Assembly (NCBI RefSeq): GCF_900089495.1
Contig: NZ_LT605203.1
Coordinates: 4,433,944-4,497,943 of the forward strand
Direction of reading: 5' to 3'
DNA from: Thiomonas sp. X19
Lineage (GTDB): Bacteria; Pseudomonadota; Gammaproteobacteria; Burkholderiales; Burkholderiaceae_C
Length of the DNA: 64,000 nucleotides
Position 1 is the stretch's first letter. The number at the start of each line of letters is the position of its first letter. The notes below the pieces were generated by a model. The model worked only from the letters and a program-made list of their open reading frames with translations. It searched no databases and had not been told where the DNA came from. Positions 1 through 9,398 of the stretch are shown here, piece by piece. Made by a program: the position numbers and the translations under genes.

Positions 1-3
1 TTA

Positions 4-1717
4 CCTGAATCCGTGAGCTCGGGCATGCGGAATTTTCATAAGTTGTTGATGCATAATGGTTTATTCGATAAAATGACCCCTTTGTCTTCTCACCCAGCGG
101 GTGAACGTTCCGGGGTATGGCATGGGGTTTGGATTTCGCGTCAAGCAACTCGACTATGACCTGACGCCGGTGGCCGGTCTGGCCCTTGTCGGTCATCACC
201 TCAAGCGCCTCGATCCTCTGTTCAAACGCCTGGATGCCCAGTGGCCTTGCCGCGGCGGACTGCCGCCCAGCACACTGATGCGCAGCTATGTTGGCTTGCT
301 CGCGCAGAGCAAGAGCGACTTCGATGCCATCGAAGGCTTTCGAGGCGATCGTTTCTTCCAGGAGGCGCTGGGTCTGGTGGGTGTGCCGTCCTCGCCCACC
401 CTGCGCCAGCGCCTGGATGCGCAGGCCGCCCTGTGGTTTGACTTCACCTCCCAGGCGATTGAAGCGCTGCTGCGCAAGAGCCAACCGGACTATGGTCTTT
501 TGCCTTGCGGTCATGTGCCGCTGGACATCGACACCTTCGCGATGGACAACTCGGGCACAGCCAAGGATGGGGTGAGCCGCACCTACGCGGGGGTCGATGG
601 CTACTGCCCGCTGGCGGCCTACCTGGGCACGCATGGGTTTTGCCTGGAGTTCGCCCTACGTCCGGGCGCGCAGCACTCGGCTTCGGAGACGACCTACAAC
701 CTCGAGACGGCCGTGCCCATGGCGCAGCGCCTGTCGACCGCAGGCCCCAAGGCGCCGATTCTCGTGCGCATGGATGCGGGGTTTTGCTCGGCCGCCTTGA
801 TGGCCGACATGCAGCGCTGCAACAGGCCAGGACTGCCCCGGGTCGATGTTCTGATCAAGTGGAATCCCCGCAAGACCGATCCTCTGGAGGTCTTGCGACG
901 GCAGGAACTGGAAGGGGGTTTGTTGTGGCAGCATCCGCGCGCAGGCAAGCGCGTGGCGGTTTGGGAGGTGGCCGTGCAGGTCGAAGGCATCGCCCATCGC
1001 CTGCGCCGCATTGTGCGCATCACGGAGCGCACCGTCGATGCCCGTGGCCAGCAGTTTTTGGTCCCCGAGATCATCTTGGAGGGCTGGACGACAAGCTTGC
1101 CCAAGGCCATCAGCGCCGAGGCGATCATCGACCTGTACGCCGGGCACGCTACGCACGAGCAGTTCCATGCGGAATTCAAAACCGACATGGATCTGGAGCG
1201 ACTGCCCTCGGGGAAGTTCGACACGAACGATCTTGTCTGCCAGCTTGCGGCCCTGACGATGAACGTGCTGCGCCTCATGGGGCAGCAAGGGCTGCTGGGG
1301 CCGCATGCACCGGTGCGCCATGCGGCCAGGCGACGGCGTCTGAAGACTGTGATCCAGGAACTTGTCATCCGCGCAGCACGCGTGATCAACCATGGCGGGC
1401 GGCTGTGGTTGGGACTGGGCGCCAACGACAAGGCAGCCCGTGCCTTTTGCGATCTGCATGCGCAGTTCGCCGCCAGCGGCTGAAGACGCAGTCCAAGCTT
1501 TCCCAGCACCCCAAGACGCTGGCCACAAGGGCTCAGCGGGGGAACGGCTGCGCGCAACCCACCCGAAATGACCGATCAAGGGGGCCGATCGTTCGCGCAC
1601 AGCCCCACAGCCCCCTTCGACACGGCGCTCGAACCGTGAACCTGCGGGAAATCGGGAAAATCGGGCCGTCACAATCAGCTTTCAAGTCGATGGATTATCG
1701 GAAGTCACGGATTCAGG
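4..1717 (+). mobile_element. IS1380-family insertion sequence, copy 1 (complete)
   Basis: The ends are the 13-bp perfect inverted repeat CCTGAATCCGTGA (4-16) and its complement (1705-1717), enclosing one transposase gene. No target duplication can be read: only three bases lie left of the element, and the right flank (CAAT) does not obviously match them. A second copy lies in inverted orientation at 35771-37143. It matches the first 1373 bp of this one with no length difference, so the two are recent duplicates able to recombine. Confidence 0.9.
101..1483 (+). CDS. IS1380-family transposase
   Basis: DDE-type transposase of 460 aa, a normal length for the IS1380 family, fully contained between the inverted repeats of copy 1. 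The C-terminal half contains the family-typical YAGHATHEQFHAEFKTDMD stretch, which includes the acidic catalytic glutamate region. The frame opens with GTG at 101; an in-frame ATG at 122 with an upstream GGGG is an alternative start. It has the only complete C-terminus of the two copies, so it is the likely source of transposase for both. Family assignment is by recognition of sequence character, not by a search. Confidence 0.88.
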   Translation: MNVPGYGMGFGFRVKQLDYDLTPVAGLALVGHHLKRLDPLFKRLDAQWPCRGGLPPSTLMRSYVGLLAQSKSDFDAIEGFRGDRFFQEALGLVGVPSSPTLRQRLDAQAALWFDFTSQAIEALLRKSQPDYGLLPCGHVPLDIDTFAMDNSGTAKDGVSRTYAGVDGYCPLAAYLGTHGFCLEFALRPGAQHSASETTYNLETAVPMAQRLSTAGPKAPILVRMDAGFCSAALMADMQRCNRPGLPRVDVLIKWNPRKTDPLEVLRRQELEGGLLWQHPRAGKRVAVWEVAVQVEGIAHRLRRIVRITERTVDARGQQFLVPEIILEGWTTSLPKAISAEAIIDLYAGHATHEQFHAEFKTDMDLERLPSGKFDTNDLVCQLAALTMNVLRLMGQQGLLGPHAPVRHAARRRRLKTVIQELVIRAARVINHGGRLWLGLGANDKAARAFCDLHAQFAASG

Positions 1718-1885
1718 CAATAAAAAGACGCGGAAGTTGATTTGCGGCAAATAGCGAGCGCGCTATTTTCATATCGGCACACATGTTGCGTCTCATTACT
1801 TTAGGACGCGCTGATTTATTCGTCCGCAGTCCACGCCTTGCCCCTGATGCGTTGAACAAGGATGCGATCTGAGAGCGCCGCCGCG

Positions 1886-2189
1886 ATGACCCAAATGACC
1901 TTCACCGATGCCGAGACCGCGTTGCATGGGCGTGTGACCCAGCGCCAGAAGCTTCTGGCCGACATGCAGCGCATCGTGCCGTGGGCGCGACTGGTGGAGG
2001 CCGTCTATCCCAAGAGCGGGCGTCGTGGTCGTCCCCCCATCGGCGCGGAGCGCATGCTGCGGTTTCATCCAACTGTGGTTCGGGCTCAGCGATGAAGGGG
2101 CGGAAGATGCCTTGTACGACAAGCTGGAGCGCACGCCGCAGCGCGTCACGGGCTACTTCCAGGATCGCAGGGTTCGCTATGCGGCTTGA
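1886..2189 (+). pseudogene. IS5-type transposase N-terminal remnant, frameshifted
   Basis: The first 60 or so residues (MTQMTFTDAE... VPWARLVEAVYPKSGRRGRPP) are the conserved N-terminus of IS5-group transposases. After ERMLR the frame is lost. The expected continuation, QLWFGLSDEGAEDALYD, is read in another frame from about 2066, then runs into unrelated sequence and a stop near 2187. The DDE catalytic domain is absent, so this is a dead fragment. It lies directly 3' of IS1380 copy 1 and next to the 3' end of the DUF3079 gene. Confidence 0.72.
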
Positions 2190-2193
2190 TACT

Positions 2194-2385
2194 TCAATGG
2201 GCCGGAGCAATAGTCTCGGCGGCATCCAGACCGAATGCCATCCAGTCGTCACCGAGCAGTTCCACCGGATGCTGGCTTTGCTCGGAGCCGTTGCCGCAAC
2301 GCATGGAGTCTGTCGGGCAATACTTGCTGCAGACCCAGCAGATACGCTCGGGATGCATGGAATGGATCGGAAATTTTTTGCCCAT
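2194..2385 (-). CDS. DUF3079 family protein
   Basis: Small 63-aa protein. It begins MGKKFPIHSMHPERICWVC and continues with SKYCPTDSMRCGNGSEQSQH, a pattern characteristic of the uncharacterised DUF3079 family. Four cysteines (CWVC, YC, RC) suggest a small metal- or redox-active protein, but no function is established. The start is the ATG preceded by GGGGAGCAGG. An FNR/Dnr-type box lies about 67 bp upstream, suggesting induction by low oxygen or nitrogen oxides, in keeping with the hemerythrin and RIC neighbours. The C-terminus ends against IS5 debris and may be slightly altered. Confidence 0.75.
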   Translation of the reverse strand: MGKKFPIHSMHPERICWVCSKYCPTDSMRCGNGSEQSQHPVELLGDDWMAFGLDAAETIAPAH

Positions 2386-2451
2386 GGTGAACCTGCTCCC
2401 CGCTGTTGCGGGCAGCAGCTTGCATGAGACACCGTATCGCGCAACGGTTTT

Positions 2452-2465
2452 TTGACCCCGATCAA
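2452..2465 (-). promoter_or_regulatory. FNR/Dnr-type box
   Basis: TTGACCCCGATCAA differs from the FNR/Dnr consensus TTGAT-N4-ATCAA at one position. It sits between the hemerythrin stop and the DUF3079 start (ATG at 2385), about 67 bp before the latter, a reasonable activator position. Binding is inference. Confidence 0.5.
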
Positions 2466-2513
2466 AAGGAAGAATGCCTGTATGAGCGCTGCCTCTTGCC
2501 CGTGAAGGATGTT

Positions 2514-3053
2514 TCACACCCCGCGCCGCGCTCGCATGGCCTTCCCGATGCCTTGGAGTTGCCCCTCGCTCAAGAGCCGTTTGGCCATGGGGAGGAGTTC
2601 GTTTTCTTCACGCGCGATGTGGCGCGTATGACGAACGATGAATTCGTCCACCGCGGCAGCGTCGAGCGCGCTCGCATCGCCCCGCGTCACGCTCTCCAGT
2701 TGCGGGCGCAACACCTGCCAAACGGCATCGAGTTCACGATGGTCATGGGTCAGTGCCATGGTGATGTCGCGCAGGCACACGGGGTCGGAGCCCGCCATCG
2801 ATTCCAGCAGCGCGGGGAACAGATCTCGTTCTTCATCCGCGTGGTGATCGCGCCCTGCAGTGTCGAAATAGCGCACCACGTTCGCGGCGGCTTGTCTGGC
2901 GTCCACATCGGCTCCATGTTCGGCCAGATGAGCCGGCAGGCGTCGCAGGGTCGAGCATTGTTTTTCGATGCGTCCGTGGCAGGCCGAAAGCATGTCCAGT
3001 GGTGCGTCGAATCCCGCTGCAGCGGATGATCCGGGAAGAAGGCTGATTTCCAT
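2514..3053 (-). CDS. Hemerythrin HHE domain protein
   Basis: A 179-aa four-helix hemerythrin-like protein expected to bind a di-iron centre and to act in O2, NO or iron handling. Putative ligands are visible in order: SACHGRIEKQC (helix 1), GRDHHADEERDLFPALL (helix 2), LTHDHRELDAVW (helix 3) and RHTRHIAREENELLPMA (helix 4). The ATG at 3053 was chosen because GAGG precedes it at good spacing; an upstream in-frame start at 3095 would add 14 unlikely residues. It stands alone on the minus strand, opposite the AhpD-like gene, in a region rich in NO/Fe-S functions. Confidence 0.85.
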   Translation of the reverse strand: MEISLLPGSSAAAGFDAPLDMLSACHGRIEKQCSTLRRLPAHLAEHGADVDARQAAANVVRYFDTAGRDHHADEERDLFPALLESMAGSDPVCLRDITMALTHDHRELDAVWQVLRPQLESVTRGDASALDAAAVDEFIVRHTRHIAREENELLPMAKRLLSEGQLQGIGKAMRARRGV

Positions 3054-3275
3054 GTCGAACCTCGTTGAAAAAACGGCGCTCGCCGGCGCGGGCACTCATC
3101 CATGGCCATGACTTTTCCGCTGTTACCAGCGCAGGTGTTGGTGCACTGCACGCGTACATGCGTGCAAGCCATGGCAGCCTAAGCCATTAAAGAAGTAAAC
3201 ACAATGCATGTTTGACTGCCAGGGTTTTGCAAAACGGACATGATGATGGCCTGTGTGAAATGATGGAGAAACACC

Positions 3276-3629
3276 ATGCCGACGTCCACGGTCTACCCGC
3301 AGCCCGATCACGAATTGACGCAAATGCGCCGAGACCTTGCTCCCGATCAATTCGACGCCTTCCGGCAGTTCAGCAAACAGGCATTCGCCGAGGGCGCGCT
3401 GGATGCGCGAACCAAACAGTTGATCGCTGTGGCTGTTGCCCACGTGACGCAGTGCCCCTATTGCATCCGCGGCCACGCCAGTGCCGCGCGCAAGGCGGGT
3501 GCCAGCCCGCAGCAGATCATGGAAGCGATCTGGGTTGCCGCCGAAATGCGTGCGGGCGCCGTTTATGCACATTCGCTTCTCGCGCTCGATACGATGCGGC
3601 GGGAAGATGCAAAAGCCGATTCGGCGTAG
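3276..3629 (+). CDS. Carboxymuconolactone decarboxylase / AhpD-like protein
   Basis: A 117-aa protein of the AhpD/CMD fold. The active-site motif CPYCIRGH (CxxC with a nearby histidine) sits in the middle, followed by the usual helix with AAEMRAGAVYAHS. Members with this motif are typically alkylhydroperoxidase-like disulfide reductases; the specific substrate is unknown. The ATG at 3276 follows GATGGAG. It probably forms a transcription unit with the DUF488 and glycosylase genes, which follow at short or negative spacing. Confidence 0.85.
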   Translation: MPTSTVYPQPDHELTQMRRDLAPDQFDAFRQFSKQAFAEGALDARTKQLIAVAVAHVTQCPYCIRGHASAARKAGASPQQIMEAIWVAAEMRAGAVYAHSLLALDTMRREDAKADSA

Positions 3630-3674
3630 CCGCGCCCGCGTTCCACAACGACCCATGAAGCGGATCGCTTCATC

Positions 3675-4052
3675 ATGAAAAACATCATGACTGCACATCT
3701 CGCCGTCAAACGCGTTGATGAACCCGTCGACGCAAGCGACGGCTTTCGTGTGCTCGTCGACAGGCTCTGGCCGCGTGGGCTGAGCAAGGACAAGGCTCAC
3801 ATTGATGCCTGGGCCAAAAACCTGGCGCCGAGCGACGCGCTGCGCCATTGGTTCGGCCACGAGCCGGCGAAGTGGGTCGAATTCGAGCAACGCTACGTCG
3901 CGGAACTGCAGACGCATGAAAACGCGCGGCGCGCCTTCGAGGCCGAACTGGTGAGGCATCCGCGCGTCACCCTGCTGTACGCGGCGCATGACGAGCAGCA
4001 CAACAACGCGCTTGCGCTGCAAATACGCCAGCAGCGCAAGCGCGCGGCATGA
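3675..4052 (+). CDS. DUF488 family protein
   Basis: A 125-aa protein with the DUF488 hallmark DRLWPRGLSKDKAHIDAWAK and, downstream, LRHWFGHEPAKWVEF and VTLLYAAHDEQHNNA. The family is widespread and its biochemical role is not established. An internal ATG at 3687 is an alternative start. Its stop overlaps the start of the AlkA-like gene by 4 nt (ATGA), so the two are translationally coupled. Confidence 0.85.
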   Translation: MKNIMTAHLAVKRVDEPVDASDGFRVLVDRLWPRGLSKDKAHIDAWAKNLAPSDALRHWFGHEPAKWVEFEQRYVAELQTHENARRAFEAELVRHPRVTLLYAAHDEQHNNALALQIRQQRKRAA

Positions 4053-4996
4053 AGTTCGAGTTCGAGCTCACGCCCCGTGCGCCGTTCCGGCTGGACCTGA
4101 CCGTCTGGGCTTTGCGCAGGCAGCCCGGCAACCGCATCGACACCTGGGACGGCAAGCGCTACGTGCGCGGCGTGGCGTTGGACGCTTCGGTGTTGCGTAT
4201 CGAAGTCGAGCACCGCGGAGAGCCTGAAACGCCGAGACTCTTCGTCGCCGTCCAGGGTTCGGAAGGCCGGCACGAAGCGGCGCGGGATGTGGTGGCCGAC
4301 ATGCTGCGCCGCGTGCTGGGGCTGGACGTCGATCTCGATGGTTTTTACCGTTTCGCCGCCGGCGACGCCGCGCTCGCGCCACTGGCGACGCGTTTCCGTG
4401 GCGTGAAGCCACCACGTTTTCCCACCTTGTTCGAGGCGCTGGCCAACGCCATCGCCTGCCAACAAGTGAGTCTGGCCAGTGGGATTGCCATGCTCGGCAA
4501 GCTGGCGCTGGCTGTCGCCCCGAACACCAACCTCAACGATGGCGTGCTCGCGTTCCCGCAACCGGGGGCGGTGCTGGCTGCCGGCCCCGAATTCCTGCGC
4601 GACCTGGGCTGGAGCCGACAAAAGACCGATTATCTGCTTGCAGCCGCCGCTGCGATCGAGAATGGCGCGTTGCGTGACGCGCAACTGGCGCAGGCCGACG
4701 ACACGCAAGCGCTGCGGCTGCTGTCGCGGCTGCGCGGCATCAAGCGCTGGAGCGCGCAATACGTGGCCTTGCGCGGGCTCGGGCGCTTGGCTGTGTTTCC
4801 GGTGGACGATGTCGGCGCGCACAAACATCTAGCCTTGTGGCTGGGCTTGCCCGAACGGCTGGATGCGCAGTCCACCCAAGCGCTGGTGACGCGCTGGCAG
4901 CCCTATGCCGGGATGGTGTATTTCCACATCCTGCTCAAGCGGCTCGAAGACGCCGGCCAGCTCGATTCGCAACACGCATGCACAGGAGGAATCTGA
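4049..4996 (+). CDS. DNA-3-methyladenine glycosylase II family protein (AlkA-like)
   Basis: A 315-aa HhH-GPD superfamily DNA glycosylase, expected to excise alkylated bases. An N-terminal AlkA_N-like half is followed by FPTLFEALANAIACQQVSL, typical of the glycosylase domain. The helix-hairpin-helix reads LRGIKRWSAQYVALRGLGR, then FPVDDVGAHKHL, whose aspartate fits the catalytic position. The usual GxGxWTA of the hairpin is GIKRWSA here, a mild deviation. It overlaps the DUF488 gene upstream and ends 2 nt before a broken hemerythrin gene, indicating an operon. Confidence 0.85.
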   Translation: MKFEFELTPRAPFRLDLTVWALRRQPGNRIDTWDGKRYVRGVALDASVLRIEVEHRGEPETPRLFVAVQGSEGRHEAARDVVADMLRRVLGLDVDLDGFYRFAAGDAALAPLATRFRGVKPPRFPTLFEALANAIACQQVSLASGIAMLGKLALAVAPNTNLNDGVLAFPQPGAVLAAGPEFLRDLGWSRQKTDYLLAAAAAIENGALRDAQLAQADDTQALRLLSRLRGIKRWSAQYVALRGLGRLAVFPVDDVGAHKHLALWLGLPERLDAQSTQALVTRWQPYAGMVYFHILLKRLEDAGQLDSQHACTGGI

Positions 4997-4998
4997 AC

Positions 4999-5402
4999 AT
5001 GGCCCGGAATCGGGATGACGATTTGCCCAACCAGCATGTCGCGATGCTGGAGGCGATGCAGCGCATGCGCTCGGGCCTGCTCGCCGGCGACGTAGCCGAG
5101 GCGCGCGCCGCACGCGACGTGCTGCAAGGCCTGCACGCGGCCCACATCGCCATCGAGGAAACTGAGCTGATTCCGAAGCTTCCCGCCAGGCGCGTTGGCA
5201 GGCCAAGGTCTATCTGGCCGAGCATGCCAAGCTGGCGACGATGCTCGGTGAGTGGCACGACGTGTTGGCCCGGCAGCCCGACCGACTCGACCCGCCCAAA
5301 CAGCGTCTGGCGCCGCTCGATGCTTCTCTGCCCTGACAGCACCTGCTCGAACATCATTTCGAGCACGAAGAAAAAGACTCGTTGATCGAAACGCGGCGCT
5401 GA
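4999..5402 (+). pseudogene. Hemerythrin-like gene, frameshifted and with an internal stop
   Basis: The first 60 residues (MARNRDDDLPNQHVAMLEAM... AAHIAIEETELIPKL) look like a hemerythrin-type helical bundle. Near 5190 the frame shifts: the expected continuation, WQAKVYLAEHAKLATMLGEW, is read in another frame. That frame meets an in-frame TGA at about 5336, after which QHLLEHHFEHEEKDSLIETRR continues to a TGA at 5400-5402. Two independent lesions argue for a true pseudogene rather than a single read error. It was the last gene of the AhpD-DUF488-AlkA unit and abuts the converging NsrR-like gene. Confidence 0.75.
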
Positions 5403-5409
5403 GGCACGC

Positions 5410-5850
5410 TCAAGCCGCCGGAAGCGGCACAGCGACGAACTGGCGCAGCGCGGGATTCAGGCAGTCCGCCAGGGTCGTGGCGTTGAGTTCGGCATAGAAC
5501 GCTCGGCGCGCGCGTTCGAGTTTCGGGCGCAAGGCGCAAAAACCGGTGAGCAGGCAGTGGCCGCCATCGTCGCGAAAACACTCGGTCAGCGCGGAATCGT
5601 CTTCCAGCCATTCAAGCGCGTCGCCAAGCCGGATTGCAGTCGCGCATTTGGCCAGCTTCACGCCGCCACCCGCGCCGCGCGTGGTCTGCACATAGCCTCC
5701 GGCAGCGAGGCGTTGCAGCACCTTGATGAGGTGATCGCGCGAAATGTCGAGCTTGGTTGCGAGCTCCGCGCTCGACCAGGTCTCGCGCTCACTGCCGGCC
5801 AGCACGAGCAGGGCGCGCAATCCGAAATCGGAGAAGGATGTCAGTCGCAT
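5410..5850 (-). CDS. nsrR: Rrf2 family transcriptional regulator, NsrR-like
   Basis: A 146-aa Rrf2 protein. The N-terminal winged helix reads MRLTSFSDFGLRALLVLAG... ATKLDISRDHLIKVLQRLAAGGYV, followed by TRGAGGGVKLAK. Three cysteines in ECFRDDGGHCLLTGFC (spacings C-x7-C-x5-C) fit the [Fe-S] cluster loop of NsrR-type NO sensors. It is divergent from the RIC gene, the classic NsrR target, with a palindrome between them. The ATG at 5850 starts the conserved MRLTSFSDF; the open frame extends upstream but without family similarity. NsrR rather than IscR is inferred from the neighbour and the cysteine loop. Confidence 0.83.
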   Translation of the reverse strand: MRLTSFSDFGLRALLVLAGSERETWSSAELATKLDISRDHLIKVLQRLAAGGYVQTTRGAGGGVKLAKCATAIRLGDALEWLEDDSALTECFRDDGGHCLLTGFCALRPKLERARRAFYAELNATTLADCLNPALRQFVAVPLPAA

Positions 5851-5868
5851 AGCGGTGCCTACAAATAA

Positions 5869-5883
5869 GGTATTGCAAATGCC
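5869..5883. promoter_or_regulatory. nsrR: 15-bp palindrome, candidate NsrR operator
   Basis: GGTATTGCAAATGCC is a dyad (GGYATT-N3-AATRCC) located 18 bp upstream of the nsrR-like ATG and about 80 bp before the RIC ATG. The position and half-site character suit an Rrf2-family operator serving both divergent genes. Binding is inferred from context only. Confidence 0.5.
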
Positions 5884-5960
5884 ACTAAAGAATTTTATAG
5901 TGGAATCCATTGTACCTGTTCACACATCAACCCAGATCACCCCGGATCGGAGAACCCGCC

Positions 5961-6650
5961 ATGTCCAGCCCCGACACCCCCGCAACCTCGACCTCGCTAC
6001 TTGCCACGCGCCCCTTGGGTCACCTGGCGCGTGATCTGCCCGGCGCCACCGCCGTGTTTCGGCGCCATCGTCTGGACTTCTGTTGCGGCGGCGAGACGAC
6101 CCTCGAAGCGGCAGCGCGGGCGCAGCAACTCGACATCGCCGCCATCGAGCGCGAGCTTCTCGCCCTGGATGTGCAAGCACCGACCGACGCGCCGCGCGAT
6201 CCCGACGCCTTGATCGACCTCATCGTCAGCCGCTTCCACGACGTGCACCGGCGCGAACTCCCCGAATTGATCGCCCTGGCCACCAAGGTCGAGCGCGTGC
6301 ATGCGAGCCATCCCGACGTTCCCGCCGGCCTGGCCACGCTGCTGCAAAACATGCTCGACGAGTTGCAGGCGCATATGCAAAAGGAAGAGCAGATTCTGTT
6401 TCCGATGATGCGCCGCAACCCCGGCGGCTTCCTCGCGCCGCCGATCGCACGCATGCGCGAAGAACACGACGACCACGGCCGCATGCTGCAGCGCGTGCAG
6501 GAACTCACCCACGAACTGCGACTTCCCGCCGAGGCGTGCAACACCTGGCGCGCGCTGTATGCGGGCCTGGACAAATTCATCGCCGACTTCATGCAGCACG
6601 TCCACACCGAAAACAACATTCTTTTCCCGCAATTCGAAGGCCGGGGCTGA
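5961..6650 (+). CDS. RIC family iron-sulfur cluster repair di-iron protein
   Basis: A 229-aa protein of the YtfE/ScdA/DnrN family, which repairs Fe-S clusters damaged by NO or peroxide. The N-terminal DUF542 domain carries HRLDFCCGG (cysteines near residues 41-42). The hemerythrin-like domain supplies di-iron ligands in VSRFHDVHRRELPEL, HMQKEEQILFPMM, REEHDDHGRML and HVHTENNILFPQF. The ATG at 5961 follows CGGAG; the frame is open upstream but without homology. It is divergent from the NsrR-like repressor and followed by the DUF2249 gene, so NO-inducible expression is likely. Confidence 0.92.
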   Translation: MSSPDTPATSTSLLATRPLGHLARDLPGATAVFRRHRLDFCCGGETTLEAAARAQQLDIAAIERELLALDVQAPTDAPRDPDALIDLIVSRFHDVHRRELPELIALATKVERVHASHPDVPAGLATLLQNMLDELQAHMQKEEQILFPMMRRNPGGFLAPPIARMREEHDDHGRMLQRVQELTHELRLPAEACNTWRALYAGLDKFIADFMQHVHTENNILFPQFEGRG

Positions 6651-6712
6651 AGCCTTCGCGCCCCCCGGACCATCTTTTCCACCGCAAACCACCCCAACCC
6701 AAGGAACCGACC

Positions 6713-6997
6713 ATGGAACCCCTGAATGTCGTCAACCAGCCGCATTCCCACCACCGCGCCGACCGCACCTATCCCTTCGACGCCAGCGGCATCGCCAAGC
6801 GCTTCCGCCACGCGGCGATTTTCGGCGCGCTCGACGCGCTGGAGCCCGGCGAAACCATGGCGTTTTTCAACGACCACGATCCGCTGCCCCTGCTTGCGCA
6901 AATCGAGCAGCATTTCGGCAACAAGGTGCGCATCGAATATGTCAGCCGCTCGCCCGAAGGCGTGCGCATCGACTTCCACGTGCAAGACGGAGCCTGA
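6713..6997 (+). CDS. DUF2249 domain protein
   Basis: A 94-aa DUF2249 protein (small alpha/beta fold, TusA-like in shape). It contains RTYPFDASGIAKRFRHAAIFGALDAL... GETMAFFNDHDPLPLL and ends PEGVRIDFHVQ. The family is repeatedly found beside hemerythrin/RIC, nitrite or NO genes, but its activity is unknown. ATG 6713 lies behind AAGGAACCGACC. It lies 62 bp after RIC on the same strand and converges on the suf operon. Confidence 0.82.
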   Translation: MEPLNVVNQPHSHHRADRTYPFDASGIAKRFRHAAIFGALDALEPGETMAFFNDHDPLPLLAQIEQHFGNKVRIEYVSRSPEGVRIDFHVQDGA

Positions 6998-7014
6998 GCC
7001 GCGGGGCCGATCCC

Positions 7015-7038
7015 GCCAGCGCCACCGCCCGCGCTGGC
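7015..7038. terminator. Hairpin between convergent DUF2249 and suf operon
   Basis: A perfect 8-bp stem GCCAGCGC / GCGCTGGC with an 8-nt loop lies between the ends of the two converging units. There is no U-tract, so it may work only as a weak or Rho-assisted terminator. Confidence 0.4.
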
Positions 7039-7072
7039 GCGGCATCCCGCTTCGCCGCGTCGGGTCACGCGC

Positions 7073-7633
7073 TCACCACAACCCCGCTTGCAGCCGCGCG
7101 CCCTCGCTCATGCGCTCCAGGCTCCAGGGCGGATCCCACACGAGTTCGACGTTGATCTGCTCGATACCCGGAATGCGGCTGAGCTTGTCATGCACTTCCT
7201 GGGTCAGGATGGAACCCATGCCGCAGCCGGGGGCGGTGAGGGTCATGTCGATGTCGACCTTCCAGCCGATGCCGCTTTCGTCGGCCGCTTGCACCTCGCA
7301 ACGGTAGACCAGGCCGAGTTCGACGATGTTGATCGGAATCTCGGGGTCGTAGCAGGTGGCGAGTTGCTCGATCACGGCGTTTTCCGCTTCCTCGCGGGTC
7401 GTCGGCGCCGGAAGCCGTTCCGACTGCGCATCGATCAGGCCGAGGGCGTCGGCGTGCACGCCGTCGATGCGGTACATGCGGCCATCGGACACCACGGTGA
7501 TATGACTGCCCAGGCGTTGGGTGATACGCACTTCAGTGTCTTTGAGCAGCACCCCGGTAGTGCCCAGCGGCACCAAGGTGGCGGGCGTGTCGCGCGTAAG
7601 CGTCAGGGTCTTGCCGACTGGCTCATCGCTCAT
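7073..7633 (-). CDS. sufT: Fe-S cluster assembly protein SufT (MIP18/DUF59 domain)
   Basis: A 186-aa protein with an N-terminal extension followed by a MIP18/DUF59 domain from about residue 80: ATCYDPEIPINIVELGLVY and later DMTLTAPGCGMGSILTQEV. The cysteine in APGCGMG is the conserved functional residue. SufT proteins support maturation of Fe-S proteins alongside SUF. It is the last gene of the operon, its ATG overlapping the sufU stop by 4 nt (coupled translation). ATG 7633 fits this; the frame upstream belongs to sufU in another phase. Confidence 0.9.
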   Translation of the reverse strand: MSDEPVGKTLTLTRDTPATLVPLGTTGVLLKDTEVRITQRLGSHITVVSDGRMYRIDGVHADALGLIDAQSERLPAPTTREEAENAVIEQLATCYDPEIPINIVELGLVYRCEVQAADESGIGWKVDIDMTLTAPGCGMGSILTQEVHDKLSRIPGIEQINVELVWDPPWSLERMSEGARLQAGLW

Positions 7634-8133
7634 GGATGCACACTCGCATCGGTCGGCGCCTCGGTGTTGGCCACCGCTGCGGCCTGGGCCAAGGCATTGC
7701 GCAGGGTGTGCCAGGCCAGCATGGCGCATTTCACCCGTGCGGGAAACTGCTTGACACCTTCGAGCACTTGCAGCTTGCCTAAAGCCTCGGGCTGCGCGGT
7801 TTGGTCTTCGACCAGCACGCCGTGCATGGAGTCGAACAGCGCCAAGGCTTCCTCCACGCGCTTGCCCTTGACCGCCTCGGTCAGCAGCGAGGCCGACGCG
7901 GTGGAAATGGCACAGCCTTCGCCGGTGAAGGCCACGTCTTCGATGCGGCCATCGTCGTCCACCTGCAATTCGAGCTCAATGCGGTCGCCGCACAGCGGGT
8001 TGTCGCCTTGGGCGCTGCGGTTGGGGTGCGGCAAATGGCCGAAATGGCGTGGCCTGCGGTAGTGGTCGAAGATCACGTCCTGATACAGGCCACGCAGATC
8101 GGGCGTGGCGTCGTCGGGGCGGGTTGCGGGCAT
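7630..8133 (-). CDS. sufU: SUF system scaffold / sulfur-transfer protein SufU
   Basis: A 167-aa IscU/NifU-N family protein. Conserved ligands are C48 in NPLCGD, C74 in GEGCAIS and C136 in RVKCAMLAW, the three cysteines expected in SufU, which takes persulfide sulfur from SufS. The frame is open far upstream in shadow; the ATG at 8133 begins MPATRPDDATPDLRGLYQDV, in line with the family. It lies between sufS (14 bp upstream) and sufT (4-nt overlap). Confidence 0.92.
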   Translation of the reverse strand: MPATRPDDATPDLRGLYQDVIFDHYRRPRHFGHLPHPNRSAQGDNPLCGDRIELELQVDDDGRIEDVAFTGEGCAISTASASLLTEAVKGKRVEEALALFDSMHGVLVEDQTAQPEALGKLQVLEGVKQFPARVKCAMLAWHTLRNALAQAAAVANTEAPTDASVHP

Positions 8134-8147
8134 GGCTCGGCCTCGGT

Positions 8148-9394
<1,247 letters not shown>

Positions 9395-9398
<4 letters not shown>

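Noticed and set aside
505..1740. Second long frame inside IS1380 copy 1
   Set aside because: Out-of-phase shadow of the transposase, Arg/Gly-rich without motifs; it is repeated in copy 2 only because the DNA is identical.
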